Assembly (NCBI GenBank): GCA_023369685.1
Contig: SACZ01000001.1
Coordinates: forward strand, 496,381 to 560,380
Origin: Prolixibacteraceae bacterium JC049
GTDB lineage: Bacteria > Bacteroidota > Bacteroidia > Bacteroidales > Prolixibacteraceae
Length of the DNA: 64,000 bases
Direction of reading: 5' to 3'
The notes beneath the pieces are model-generated. The model was not told where the DNA came from. It searched no databases and saw only the letters and a program-made list of their open reading frames with translations. Position numbers and translations under genes: made by a program. Shown here in pieces: positions 37,004 to 44,483 of this stretch (position 1 is its first letter; every line of letters starts with the position of its first letter).

Positions 37004-37978
37004 ATGCAGAAAACAGAAGAGTTAAAAGCCCTTTACGACGAAAAGTTAAAGGGCAAACTTCAAGAACAGGAAGCAATCCGTAAAAAGATTTTTTATCGAA
37101 CATTAATTAGTGCTGTTTCCTTTATTGGTTCTATTTTTGCCGGAATATTTCTTGCAGATCGAGTAGATCACCCAGCGGTAAATATTATTGCGTTTATTGG
37201 TATACCATCAATTGCTCTAATTTTATTTTTTACCACTTTCCCAGCTTATAAGCGATATGTCAATTTTTATAAGACATCTATTGTAAGCGAAATTGTTCGT
37301 TTTATTCATCCTGATCTACGATATCAACCTAATGGGAAAATCAGGGAGTATATTTATCGTGATAGCGACTTGTTTCGTACTCGATACGATAAATACGAAG
37401 GAGAGGATTTGGTGCAAGGAGTAATTGATAAGACCGATTTTGAGTGTTCAGAGCTTCATACGCAGTATAAAACGACCACCAGTAATGGTAAAGGGCAATC
37501 GAAAACCGAATGGCATACTATTTTTCGTGGCTTGTTTTTTCATGCCGATTTCAATAAGGAGTTTAATGGCAGGACTTATGTCGCTCCCGATACAGCTGAA
37601 AAATTATTTGGTAAGTGGGGGCAGAAGTTGCAGAAGATAGGAGGAAAAGCAGATTTAGTGAAGCTTGAAAATTCTGAATTTGAGAAAGAGTTTGTGGTGC
37701 ATTCAACCGATCAGATAGAAGCACGTTACATTCTAACTCCAACAATGATGGAGGCTATTTTGAATTTAAAAAAGGAATACAATTGCCGATTAAATGTTTC
37801 ATTTATAGGATCAAGGGTGTATTGTGCTTTTGAATTGAATGAGGATTTATTTGAACCAAACCTCTTTAGGTCGGGAGTGAATTTCAAAGATATTGTGAAG
37901 ATGTATCATTACTTCAATCTTAGTATAAGCATAATTGAGGAATTGAATTTGAACAATAGAATTTGGACTAAGAATTAA
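37004..37978 (+). CDS. DUF3137-domain membrane protein, LemA partner
   Basis: A 324-residue protein of unknown function. Two adjacent hydrophobic spans lie at about residues 30-50 and 58-78 (TLISAVSFIGSIFAGIFLA and NIIAFIGIPSIALILFFTTF). The remainder is a soluble domain with DUF3137 features (TDFECSELHTQYKTTTSNGK, FRGLFFHADFNKEFNGRTYV). A coiled N-terminal stretch precedes the first span. The gene is in one operon with lemA. No catalytic motif is seen. Confidence 0.85.
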   Translation: MQKTEELKALYDEKLKGKLQEQEAIRKKIFYRTLISAVSFIGSIFAGIFLADRVDHPAVNIIAFIGIPSIALILFFTTFPAYKRYVNFYKTSIVSEIVRFIHPDLRYQPNGKIREYIYRDSDLFRTRYDKYEGEDLVQGVIDKTDFECSELHTQYKTTTSNGKGQSKTEWHTIFRGLFFHADFNKEFNGRTYVAPDTAEKLFGKWGQKLQKIGGKADLVKLENSEFEKEFVVHSTDQIEARYILTPTMMEAILNLKKEYNCRLNVSFIGSRVYCAFELNEDLFEPNLFRSGVNFKDIVKMYHYFNLSISIIEELNLNNRIWTKN

Positions 37979-38181
37979 CTCTGCTGAAGTACAATTTACT
38001 CCTCAAATAGATAATTACAAAAGTCTTAGCACCGAAATCACAGGGCATTTATTATGAGCTTTGCAAATTTGATAGTAACTTTGCAGGATAGTTTGGTTAA
38101 AATATGATGTGTAGAACCTATTGCATCATAAAGGGAAGTTTGAAGGTCAAGTTCTTTAATGACCGTAAATAGAAGGATTTA

Positions 38182-38889
38182 ATGAAATTTGTAATAGTTT
38201 ATAATAGTAACGGAGATTTTAAAAGTCGCCTTAGATATACTTTAACTCAAATATTTTCACCAGAAAAGTGCAAGTGCTTTTTGCGTAGGTTAACTCATGG
38301 AAAGTTTAAGGAGTTACCACAATGGTCGAAATTTATTAAGAAATACCGAGGTGTAGAAACACTCTATATTGATGAGTTTGAAAATAAGTACCCTGGGTTA
38401 TATTCTTATCCAATTGTTTTGAAGTATGAACGAGGTCGACTTACAGAGATAATATCAACGGAAGAATTAACAGAGTTAAACTCTTTTGAAGAGTTGAAAG
38501 CTTTAGTCAAAATTCGTTTTGATAATGAGATTAAGCAGCTTCGAGATCGAAGACGCAAGCAAAATCGTTCAGGAGATAAAAAGTGGCAAAATAAAAAAAG
38601 AAAACCGGTTGCTGACAAAGAAAAAAAGAATGAGGCAGTAGCTGGCGATAAGCCAAAGAAACCTGTACGTAAGAAAAGAAAACCTCAGACTGAAGAAGCA
38701 GGGAAAGAGGTAAAAAAACAGAATAGTAAGGCTACAACACCAAGAGTAAATAAGCCAAAGCCGAAAGCTAATTCTACGGAACAAAAGCAGGGCGATGGAG
38801 AGAAGAGTAAGCCGAAGAAAAACTATAGAAGACCTTACAAGAAAAATTTTAAAAAGAAAAACAACAGTGAAAAACCAAGTGAAAACTAA
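38182..38889 (+). CDS. Small thioredoxin-fold-like domain fused to a Lys/Arg-rich disordered tail
   Basis: The protein has two unlike halves. Residues 1 to about 115 (FVIVYNSNGDFKSRLRYTL, IFSPEKCKCFLRRLTHGKF, LYIDEFENKYPGLYSYP) resemble a family of small proteins of unknown function, sometimes labelled GTPase in databases, that begin with VYNADSG and contain SP-x-x-y-x-C-x-L-x-x-L-T-y-G. Residues from about 120 to 235 are low-complexity, with many Lys, Arg, Pro and Asn, very basic, and end in YRRPYKKNFKKKN. Such tails in Bacteroidota often bind RNA or ribosomes; here that is inference. It is a single-gene unit ending at a bidirectional terminator. Confidence 0.75.
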   Translation: MKFVIVYNSNGDFKSRLRYTLTQIFSPEKCKCFLRRLTHGKFKELPQWSKFIKKYRGVETLYIDEFENKYPGLYSYPIVLKYERGRLTEIISTEELTELNSFEELKALVKIRFDNEIKQLRDRRRKQNRSGDKKWQNKKRKPVADKEKKNEAVAGDKPKKPVRKKRKPQTEEAGKEVKKQNSKATTPRVNKPKPKANSTEQKQGDGEKSKPKKNYRRPYKKNFKKKNNSEKPSEN

Positions 38890-38920
38890 AGTTGTTTCAC
38901 CGTAAATGATACGATAAAAA

Positions 38921-38957
38921 AACCGAAATTAGAGAATTCTAATTTCGGTTTTTTTGT
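38921..38957. terminator. Bidirectional Rho-independent terminator
   Basis: AACCGAAATTAGA (38921-38933) pairs perfectly with TCTAATTTCGGTT (38938-38950). T-runs follow on the plus strand and A-runs precede it, so the hairpin can end transcripts from both sides. This supports a minus-strand gene to the right. Confidence 0.9.
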
Positions 38958-38966
38958 CCTTCTTCC

Positions 38967-39062
38967 TTATTTTCTAGAGATCTTTTTCTTATGTATCCAA
39001 CTAAAATAGATGGTAATACCAAAAAGACCAATTAAAATTAGATCAACAATAATTCTGTCCAT
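38967..39062 (-). CDS. Possible 31-residue single-span membrane protein
   Basis: A minus-strand ORF of 31 codons with product MDRIIVDLILIGLFGITIYF followed by SWIHKKKISRK. It has one hydrophobic span and a strongly basic C-terminus, so the positive-inside rule would put the C-terminus in the cytoplasm. A purine-rich GGAGGAAGAG lies just upstream of the ATG, a good ribosome-binding site. The bidirectional terminator lies 10 bases after the stop and carries a T-run in this direction. These three points make a real small protein more likely than chance, though no family is recognised. Confidence 0.45.
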   Translation of the reverse strand: MDRIIVDLILIGLFGITIYFSWIHKKKISRK

Positions 39063-39294
39063 CTCTCTTCCTCCCTCTGTGTTTAAAGTATCTCCCTCAT
39101 CAAAGAATGATGTATAATTTGCTGTTTTAATTCATTGGAGTTGAATGTGCATAAACGTTAAATGTTTACTGCAGAGGAATTTAATATTGCAACAAATATA
39201 ACTTTTTATTTCAATATTACGTTTATTATAGTACCAATTAGTATTGAAAACATGCTAATTTTACTGATGCTGTAACTGTAAAAAACGAAATGCT
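39063..39294. other. AT-rich intergenic region, probable divergent promoters
   Basis: About 230 bases between the small minus-strand ORF and the redoxin gene. The minus-strand sequence TATATTTG (complement of 39194-39201) fits a Bacteroidota -7 element, but no matching -33 element was found. Nothing else was recognised. Confidence 0.3.
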
Positions 39295-39897
39295 ATGAAA
39301 ACTGTAAAATTATTATTGCTCGTAATCCCACTTGTATTCATATCTGCACAGTTTAGACAACTGCAATTGGGGGATAAAGCTCCTTATTTGAATGTGAAGA
39401 TGATGGATGTATCTGAGAAGATGATTGCTTTGGAAGATGCTGTGGGAGAAAATGGATTACTTGTTATGTTTTCATGTAATACCTGCCCGTTTGTTATTAT
39501 GTGGGAAGATCGCTTTGATGACATAAAAGAGTGGTGCGATGAAAATAAGATTGGGATGATATTGTTGAATCCTAATTATGGAAAGCGAAAGCGAGCAGAC
39601 TCCTTTGAGGCGATGCAAAAGCATGCTCGTATGCAAAAGTATACTTTCTATTATGTGCTCGATAAAGATAGTAAGTTGGCTAACTCTTTTGGAGCACAGA
39701 CTACTCCGCATGTATTTTTGTTCAATAGGGATATGAACTTGTCATACAAAGGTGCTATTGATAATAATGCAAAAGATGCAGAAAAGGTAACAAAACACTA
39801 TTTGAAAGAGGCTATTTTTGAAGTAGGGGCTGGTCAAAATGTAACGGTAACTCAGACTCCTCCTTTGGGGTGTTCTATCAAAAGAAAATACGACTAA
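39295..39897 (+). CDS. Exported redoxin/thioredoxin-fold protein
   Basis: A 200-residue AhpC/TSA-Redoxin family protein with an N-terminal signal peptide (LLLLVIPLVFISA), so it acts in the periplasm or is membrane-tethered. The active-site motif is SCNTCPFV (Cys61 and Cys64), and the cis-Pro loop is QTTPHVFLF. DKAPYLNVKM near the start is the usual redoxin opening. Likely a thiol-disulfide oxidoreductase or peroxiredoxin-like enzyme; the partner is unknown. It is a single gene ending at the shared terminator next to the tRNA. Confidence 0.88.
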   Translation: MKTVKLLLLVIPLVFISAQFRQLQLGDKAPYLNVKMMDVSEKMIALEDAVGENGLLVMFSCNTCPFVIMWEDRFDDIKEWCDENKIGMILLNPNYGKRKRADSFEAMQKHARMQKYTFYYVLDKDSKLANSFGAQTTPHVFLFNRDMNLSYKGAIDNNAKDAEKVTKHYLKEAIFEVGAGQNVTVTQTPPLGCSIKRKYD

Positions 39898-39904
39898 ACA
39901 AAAA

Positions 39905-39931
39905 AACCGAATCGATTGATTCGGTTTTTTT
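39905..39931. terminator. Bidirectional terminator between the redoxin gene and tRNA-Thr
   Basis: AACCGAATC (39905-39913) pairs with GATTCGGTT (39918-39926). A-runs lie on the left and T-runs on the right, so it can serve both the plus-strand redoxin gene and the minus-strand tRNA. Confidence 0.88.
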
Positions 39932-39932
39932 A

Positions 39933-40007
<75 letters not shown>

Positions 40008-40032
40008 CTAGAGCCGTTTGATAACAGCGGTG

Positions 40033-40062
40033 CAAATATAGAGATTAATATCTTTTAGCAAA
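40033..40062 (-). promoter_or_regulatory. Bacteroidota-type promoter of tRNA-Thr
   Basis: On the minus strand TTTG (complement of 40059-40062) and TATATTTG (complement of 40033-40040) are separated by 18 bases, matching the TTTG / TAnnTTTG consensus. The -7 element ends 25 bases before the mature tRNA 5' end. Confidence 0.8.
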
Positions 40063-40087
40063 ATATTTTTCATCAGCAGTATGTATG

Positions 40088-40113
40088 TTTTTTACGTAAT
40101 TCTACGTAAAAAA
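40088..40113. repeat. Perfect 11-bp inverted repeat with 4-base loop
   Basis: TTTTTTACGTA (40088-40098) is fully complementary to TACGTAAAAAA (40103-40113). The T-run precedes the stem on both strands, the reverse of a terminator. It sits between the tRNA promoter and the end of sucB. The rest of 40114-40294 shows only short palindromes such as ATCAC/GTGAT near 40125 and AAGCT/AGCTT near 40264. Confidence 0.6.
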
Positions 40114-40294
40114 ATACCGTAATATCACTGATTGTGATTATAGAGATATTTAGCATCTTGCATGGGTCAATCGCAAGTTCCCCATTACTACCTGATTGAT
40201 GAACAATTTTAGTCCCTAAATCAACTCTAAGCATTTTGCGTAAGTGCGATATTTCTCTCTCGAAGCTGGAGCTTTCTCTCTGGCTTTTTTTGTT

Positions 40295-41503
40295 TTAAAT
40301 GTCCAATAATTGCTCTATGGGGTTACCTCCGTAAAGCAATTGTTCTGGATTTTCAGTTAATTCTTTAACTTTAACTAAGAAACCAACTGAATCTTTACCA
40401 TCGATTATGCGATGATCGTATGACAATGCAATGTACATCATTGGTCGAATTTCAACTTGTCCATTAACTGCTATTGGTCGCTCTACAATATTATGCATTC
40501 CTAAAATGCCCGATTGTGGTGGATTAATAATAGGGGTGGAAAGTAATGACCCAAACACGCCACCATTGGTAATTGTGAATGTTCCTCCTGTGAGTTCTTC
40601 TACTGATATTTTTTTATTTCTGGCTTTTTCTGCCAATTCCTTAATTTCTCTTTCTATTTGAGCAATAGATTTACTCTCCGCATTGCGCACGATGGGAACC
40701 ATAAGTCCTTTTGGTGTTTGAACAGCGATTCCTACATCTGCATAATTAGGACTAACAATTTCGTCTCCATCAATCATGCTGTTTACTTTTGGGTGTGCTT
40801 TTAGAGCAATAGCAACAGCTTTAGTGAAGAAAGACATAAAACCTAATTTGAAACCATGCTGTTCAATAAAGCGATTCTGATAGTTTTTACGAAGTGCCAT
40901 TACATTACTCATATCAATTTCATTGAATGTAGTAAGCATTGCTGTTTCGTTTTTTACAGCAACAAGGCGCTGACTTAACTTCTTACGAAGCATGGTCATC
41001 TTTTCTCGTTTTTCTTCTCTGGAAGAGAGCGTTTCTTGTGTTGGTGTTTTGGGTTCAGGAGTAGATGGTTGTTGTAGTACCGTTTCTACCTCTTTTTTTC
41101 CAATACGCTTTAAGCCATTTAGTATATCATCGATGGATAGATCGTGTTCTTCCATCATTTGTTGAGCAACTCCGGTAACTTTTACATGAGGATTTTCTTT
41201 GGATTCTTCAATCACTTCAGGCTCTGTTGGTTTTGTTGTTTCTTTTTCTTCAGAAATAGCAACTTGCTTACTGGTGTCTATAACACATGCAATAGAGCCT
41301 ACTTCTACAGTATCCCCTTCAGCTACTTTAAATGTAATTTCACCACTATCTTCTGCTATAAGCGTAAGTGTTGCTTTATCTGATTCTATTTCGGCTACTT
41401 CCTGATCTTTTTCAACCATAGAACCATCTTCAATCAGCCATCTGCCAATTTCTACTTCAGTAATTGATTCTCCTGGTGTTGGTATTTTTATTTCGAGTAA
41501 CAT
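40295..41503 (-). CDS. sucB: Dihydrolipoyllysine-residue succinyltransferase, E2 of 2-oxoglutarate dehydrogenase
   Basis: E2 core enzyme of the 2-oxoglutarate dehydrogenase complex (TCA cycle, cytoplasm). It transfers the succinyl group from lipoamide to CoA. An N-terminal lipoyl domain (residues 1-80) carries the lipoylated Lys43 in [10 protein letters not shown] linker and the E3-binding domain ([18 protein letters not shown]) precede the catalytic domain, with [16 protein letters not shown] containing the active-site His and Asp. The 402 residues are the usual length. It lies 48 bases downstream of sucA on the same strand, the classical order; lpd is not in the window. Confidence 0.97.
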   Translation of the reverse strand: MLLEIKIPTPGESITEVEIGRWLIEDGSMVEKDQEVAEIESDKATLTLIAEDSGEITFKVAEGDTVEVGSIACVIDTSKQVAISEEKETTKPTEPEVIEESKENPHVKVTGVAQQMMEEHDLSIDDILNGLKRIGKKEVETVLQQPSTPEPKTPTQETLSSREEKREKMTMLRKKLSQRLVAVKNETAMLTTFNEIDMSNVMALRKNYQNRFIEQHGFKLGFMSFFTKAVAIALKAHPKVNSMIDGDEIVSPNYADVGIAVQTPKGLMVPIVRNAESKSIAQIEREIKELAEKARNKKISVEELTGGTFTITNGGVFGSLLSTPIINPPQSGILGMHNIVERPIAVNGQVEIRPMMYIALSYDHRIIDGKDSVGFLVKVKELTENPEQLLYGGNPIEQLLDI

Positions 41504-41551
41504 AGTTGTCGTTTTAGATGATTTGATCTCAATGCTAATTTCATAAGGGCT

Positions 41552-44320
41552 TTATGATAGAACCTCTGTTTTAAAAATTTGTTTCAACAGATTTTGTTCT
41601 CTTTTAATATGTTGTTCCATTAAACCGCCAGCAGGACTTCCACTAGCAGGTCGAGCTACTACTTCAAAATTGAGGTTGCTTAGGTAACGTTGAATAAATG
41701 GCCATGCTCCCATGTTAGCCGGTTCGTCTTGAGCCCATACCAACCGTTTGGCATTCTTATATTTGGACAAAACAGCTTCAATTTTCTCTATTGGAAGTGG
41801 ATATAGTTGCTCCAAGCGTACCAATGCAACATGTTCTTGACCTAGCTCCTCTTTGGTTTTCTTTAAATCGAAATATAGTTTCCCCATTGTAAAAACGACA
41901 TCGGTTATTTCACTAGGAGAAGTTGTTGTATTGTCAATTACTTCCATGAATTGTCCTTCTGCTAAATCTTCAATGGTACATTTGACTTCAGGATGACGCA
42001 ATAGGCTTTTCGGTGTAAAAATGATCATTGGTAAACGGTAGTTCCATTTCACATTTCGGCGTAATGCATGAAAAAGGTTAGCAGGAGTGGTAAGATTCAT
42101 TACCTGCATGTTATTAGATGCTGTTAATGCTAAAATACGCTCTATTCGTGCACTGGAATGTTCTGGGCCTTGTCCTTCATATCCATGTGGTAAGAAAAGA
42201 ACCACGTTGTTCATCATGCCCCACTTTTCAGAAGCTGAAGAAATGTATTGATCGAAAATAACCTGAGCTACATTGCTGAAGTCTCCAAACTGTGCTTCCC
42301 ATATAGTTAAAGCATTAGGTTGTGCTAAAGCATAACCATATTCAAATCCCAAAACACCATATTCATTTAATGGAGAATTGAATACATGGAATGGAGCCTG
42401 TTCGTTGCTGATATGTTTTAATGGATAGTATCTCATATCGGTATCTTCCACAACAAATGCAGCGTGACGATGCGAGAATGTTCCTCGTTCAGAATCCTGA
42501 CCACTGACTCGAACCGGGTAGCCTTCTTTGACCAGCGAACCGTAGGCCAATAGCTCTGCCATTGCCCAGTCCATTTGGTTTTTTTCAAGCATTTTTAATC
42601 GATCACCAACCAGCTTATGAACTTTCTTGAAAAATTTTAAATCGCCAGGAAGTGTGTTAATCTGCTTTCCAATGTCAAGAAGTTGCGCTTTGTCGAATGT
42701 GGTATCTACTTCAATGTTAAAGCTGTTCTTATAAGCAATATCAAATGAGTTGTACTCCTTATTAAGGAAATGACGAATATTTACTTTCTCCATCATTTCG
42801 GCTTGGTTATACTTCTCCTCAAGAAGTTGATTGAATGCGGCTATTTCGTGCTTAACCTCTTCCTTGGTCATTATTCCATCGTTAACTAATCTTTCGGCAT
42901 AAATATCTCGCGGATTAGGATGACGGGCAATACTATTATAAAGAGTTGGTTGCGTGAATCGAGGTTCGTCTCCTTCGTTATGTCCATGTTTGCGGTAGCA
43001 TAACAGGTCGATGAAAACATCGGCATTGAATTTCTGGCGGAATTCCATTGCTAGTTTAATGGTGTAAACCAAAGCTTCAGGATCGTCTCCGTTTACATGG
43101 AAAACAGGACTTCGATTTACTTTTGCAACATCTGTACAATAGGTGCTCGATCTGGCCTCCAGGTAATTGGTGGTAAAGCCAACTTGGTTGTTGATAACCA
43201 AATGAATAGTTCCACCAGTTCTGTAGCCTTTGAGTTGAGACATTTGAGCCACTTCGTATACCACACCTTGACCAGCAATTGCAGCATCACCATGAATTAC
43301 AATAGGTGCAAGCTGAGTAAAGTCGCCATTGTATTTCGAATCAATCCTAGATCTACTCATTCCTTCTACCAATGGACTAACTGCTTCCAGGTGAGAAGGG
43401 TTGGGGAGTAAACTTAAATGGACATGTTTGCCTTTATCTGTAGTAATCTCATTTTCAAATCCCAGGTGATATTTTACATCTCCCAAGGAAATGTCATCTT
43501 CATATTCTTTGCCTAAAAACTCATTGAATATATTTTTGTATGGTTTTTCAAGGATATTCGCTAAAATGTTCAAACGTCCCCGGTGTGCCATACCTACGAT
43601 AAATTCTTTAATTCCAAGTTCTGATCCTCGCTCAATAACTGCATCAAGAGCAGGAATAAGGCTTTCGGCTCCTTCTAATGAAAATCGTTTTTGTCCAACA
43701 AACTTTTTATGGATATAATTTTCAAAGCCAACAGCTAACTTCAGGTGATAAAAGATGTGTTTTCTGGTTTCTGCAGCAAAGTCTTGACCATTTCTGCTAC
43801 TTTCCATCTTTTCTTGTAGCCATGCCACTACTTCCGGATGACGCATATACAAGTATTCTACACCAACCGAGTTACAATATGTAGCTTGAAGATGCTCAAT
43901 GATTTTTTCAAGCGTTGATGGTCCAATGCCAATATTATTTCCCGCCTGGAATATTGTTTTTAGGTCACTTTTTTCAAGACCGAAAGTTTCTAAATCCAGG
44001 GTAGGCTCATATTTTCTACGTGTACGAACCGGATTGGTTTGGGTGAAAAGGTGTCCTCGCTGTCTGTATCCTTGAATTAAATTGAGAACTTTAAATTCTT
44101 TGTTGACATGAGAGCTATTTCCGGGAACTTCTTCCTGGTTATAATTCTTACGTGCAAACTCAAAGCCTTCGAAAAAACTTTTCCAGCTTTGATCGATGGA
44201 GTTAGGGTTCTCCAGATACGATTGATATAGTTGTTCGATTGAAGCAATCTCTTGATTTCCTACTTGGCTAAATTTATCCATAAAGTCTTTACTTTTCTGA
44301 TAATTTCTAATATCTAACAC
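41552..44320 (-). CDS. sucA: 2-oxoglutarate dehydrogenase E1 component
   Basis: A thiamin-diphosphate enzyme that decarboxylates 2-oxoglutarate and passes succinyl to the E2 lipoyl group. Its 922 residues match bacterial SucA. Visible marks are the N-terminal E2-binding segment (SIEQLYQSYLENPNSIDQSW), VIERGSELGIKEFIVGMAHR, the ThDP site region VIHGDAAIAGQGVVYEVAQM, and the C-terminal transketolase-like half (EAQFGDFSNVAQVIFDQYI, LPHGYEGQGPEHSSARIER). It is divergent from a TonB-dependent receptor gene, with an FNR-type palindrome about 100 bases before the start codon. Confidence 0.98.
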   Translation of the reverse strand: MLDIRNYQKSKDFMDKFSQVGNQEIASIEQLYQSYLENPNSIDQSWKSFFEGFEFARKNYNQEEVPGNSSHVNKEFKVLNLIQGYRQRGHLFTQTNPVRTRRKYEPTLDLETFGLEKSDLKTIFQAGNNIGIGPSTLEKIIEHLQATYCNSVGVEYLYMRHPEVVAWLQEKMESSRNGQDFAAETRKHIFYHLKLAVGFENYIHKKFVGQKRFSLEGAESLIPALDAVIERGSELGIKEFIVGMAHRGRLNILANILEKPYKNIFNEFLGKEYEDDISLGDVKYHLGFENEITTDKGKHVHLSLLPNPSHLEAVSPLVEGMSRSRIDSKYNGDFTQLAPIVIHGDAAIAGQGVVYEVAQMSQLKGYRTGGTIHLVINNQVGFTTNYLEARSSTYCTDVAKVNRSPVFHVNGDDPEALVYTIKLAMEFRQKFNADVFIDLLCYRKHGHNEGDEPRFTQPTLYNSIARHPNPRDIYAERLVNDGIMTKEEVKHEIAAFNQLLEEKYNQAEMMEKVNIRHFLNKEYNSFDIAYKNSFNIEVDTTFDKAQLLDIGKQINTLPGDLKFFKKVHKLVGDRLKMLEKNQMDWAMAELLAYGSLVKEGYPVRVSGQDSERGTFSHRHAAFVVEDTDMRYYPLKHISNEQAPFHVFNSPLNEYGVLGFEYGYALAQPNALTIWEAQFGDFSNVAQVIFDQYISSASEKWGMMNNVVLFLPHGYEGQGPEHSSARIERILALTASNNMQVMNLTTPANLFHALRRNVKWNYRLPMIIFTPKSLLRHPEVKCTIEDLAEGQFMEVIDNTTTSPSEITDVVFTMGKLYFDLKKTKEELGQEHVALVRLEQLYPLPIEKIEAVLSKYKNAKRLVWAQDEPANMGAWPFIQRYLSNLNFEVVARPASGSPAGGLMEQHIKREQNLLKQIFKTEVLS

Positions 44321-44415
44321 TGCGTAGTTTGTTTGGTTTACCCATAATCGCAGAAGTTTTCATTTTTTATGCTTTACATAAAAAGAAATTCTACAATCGT
44401 TGTATTTCCTGTTTT

Positions 44416-44429
44416 TTGATCTAAATCAA
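44416..44429. promoter_or_regulatory. FNR/CRP-type palindrome in the sucA/receptor divergent promoter
   Basis: TTGATCTAAATCAA is a perfect match to TTGAT-N4-ATCAA, the binding consensus of FNR in proteobacteria. On the minus strand it partly overlaps TAACTTTG (complement of 44427-44434), a possible sucA -7 element. On the plus strand TACTTTTG (44452-44459) may be the -7 of the receptor gene. A Bacteroidota Crp/Fnr regulator could bind here. Confidence 0.55.
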
Positions 44430-44483
44430 AGTTATTGAAAACGAGCGCATCTACTTTTGTTTTCATAAAATGAGTATATTATT

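Noticed and set aside
41144-43884. Plus-strand ORFs opposite sucB and sucA
   Set aside because: They are antisense frames of highly conserved genes and show no family features of their own.
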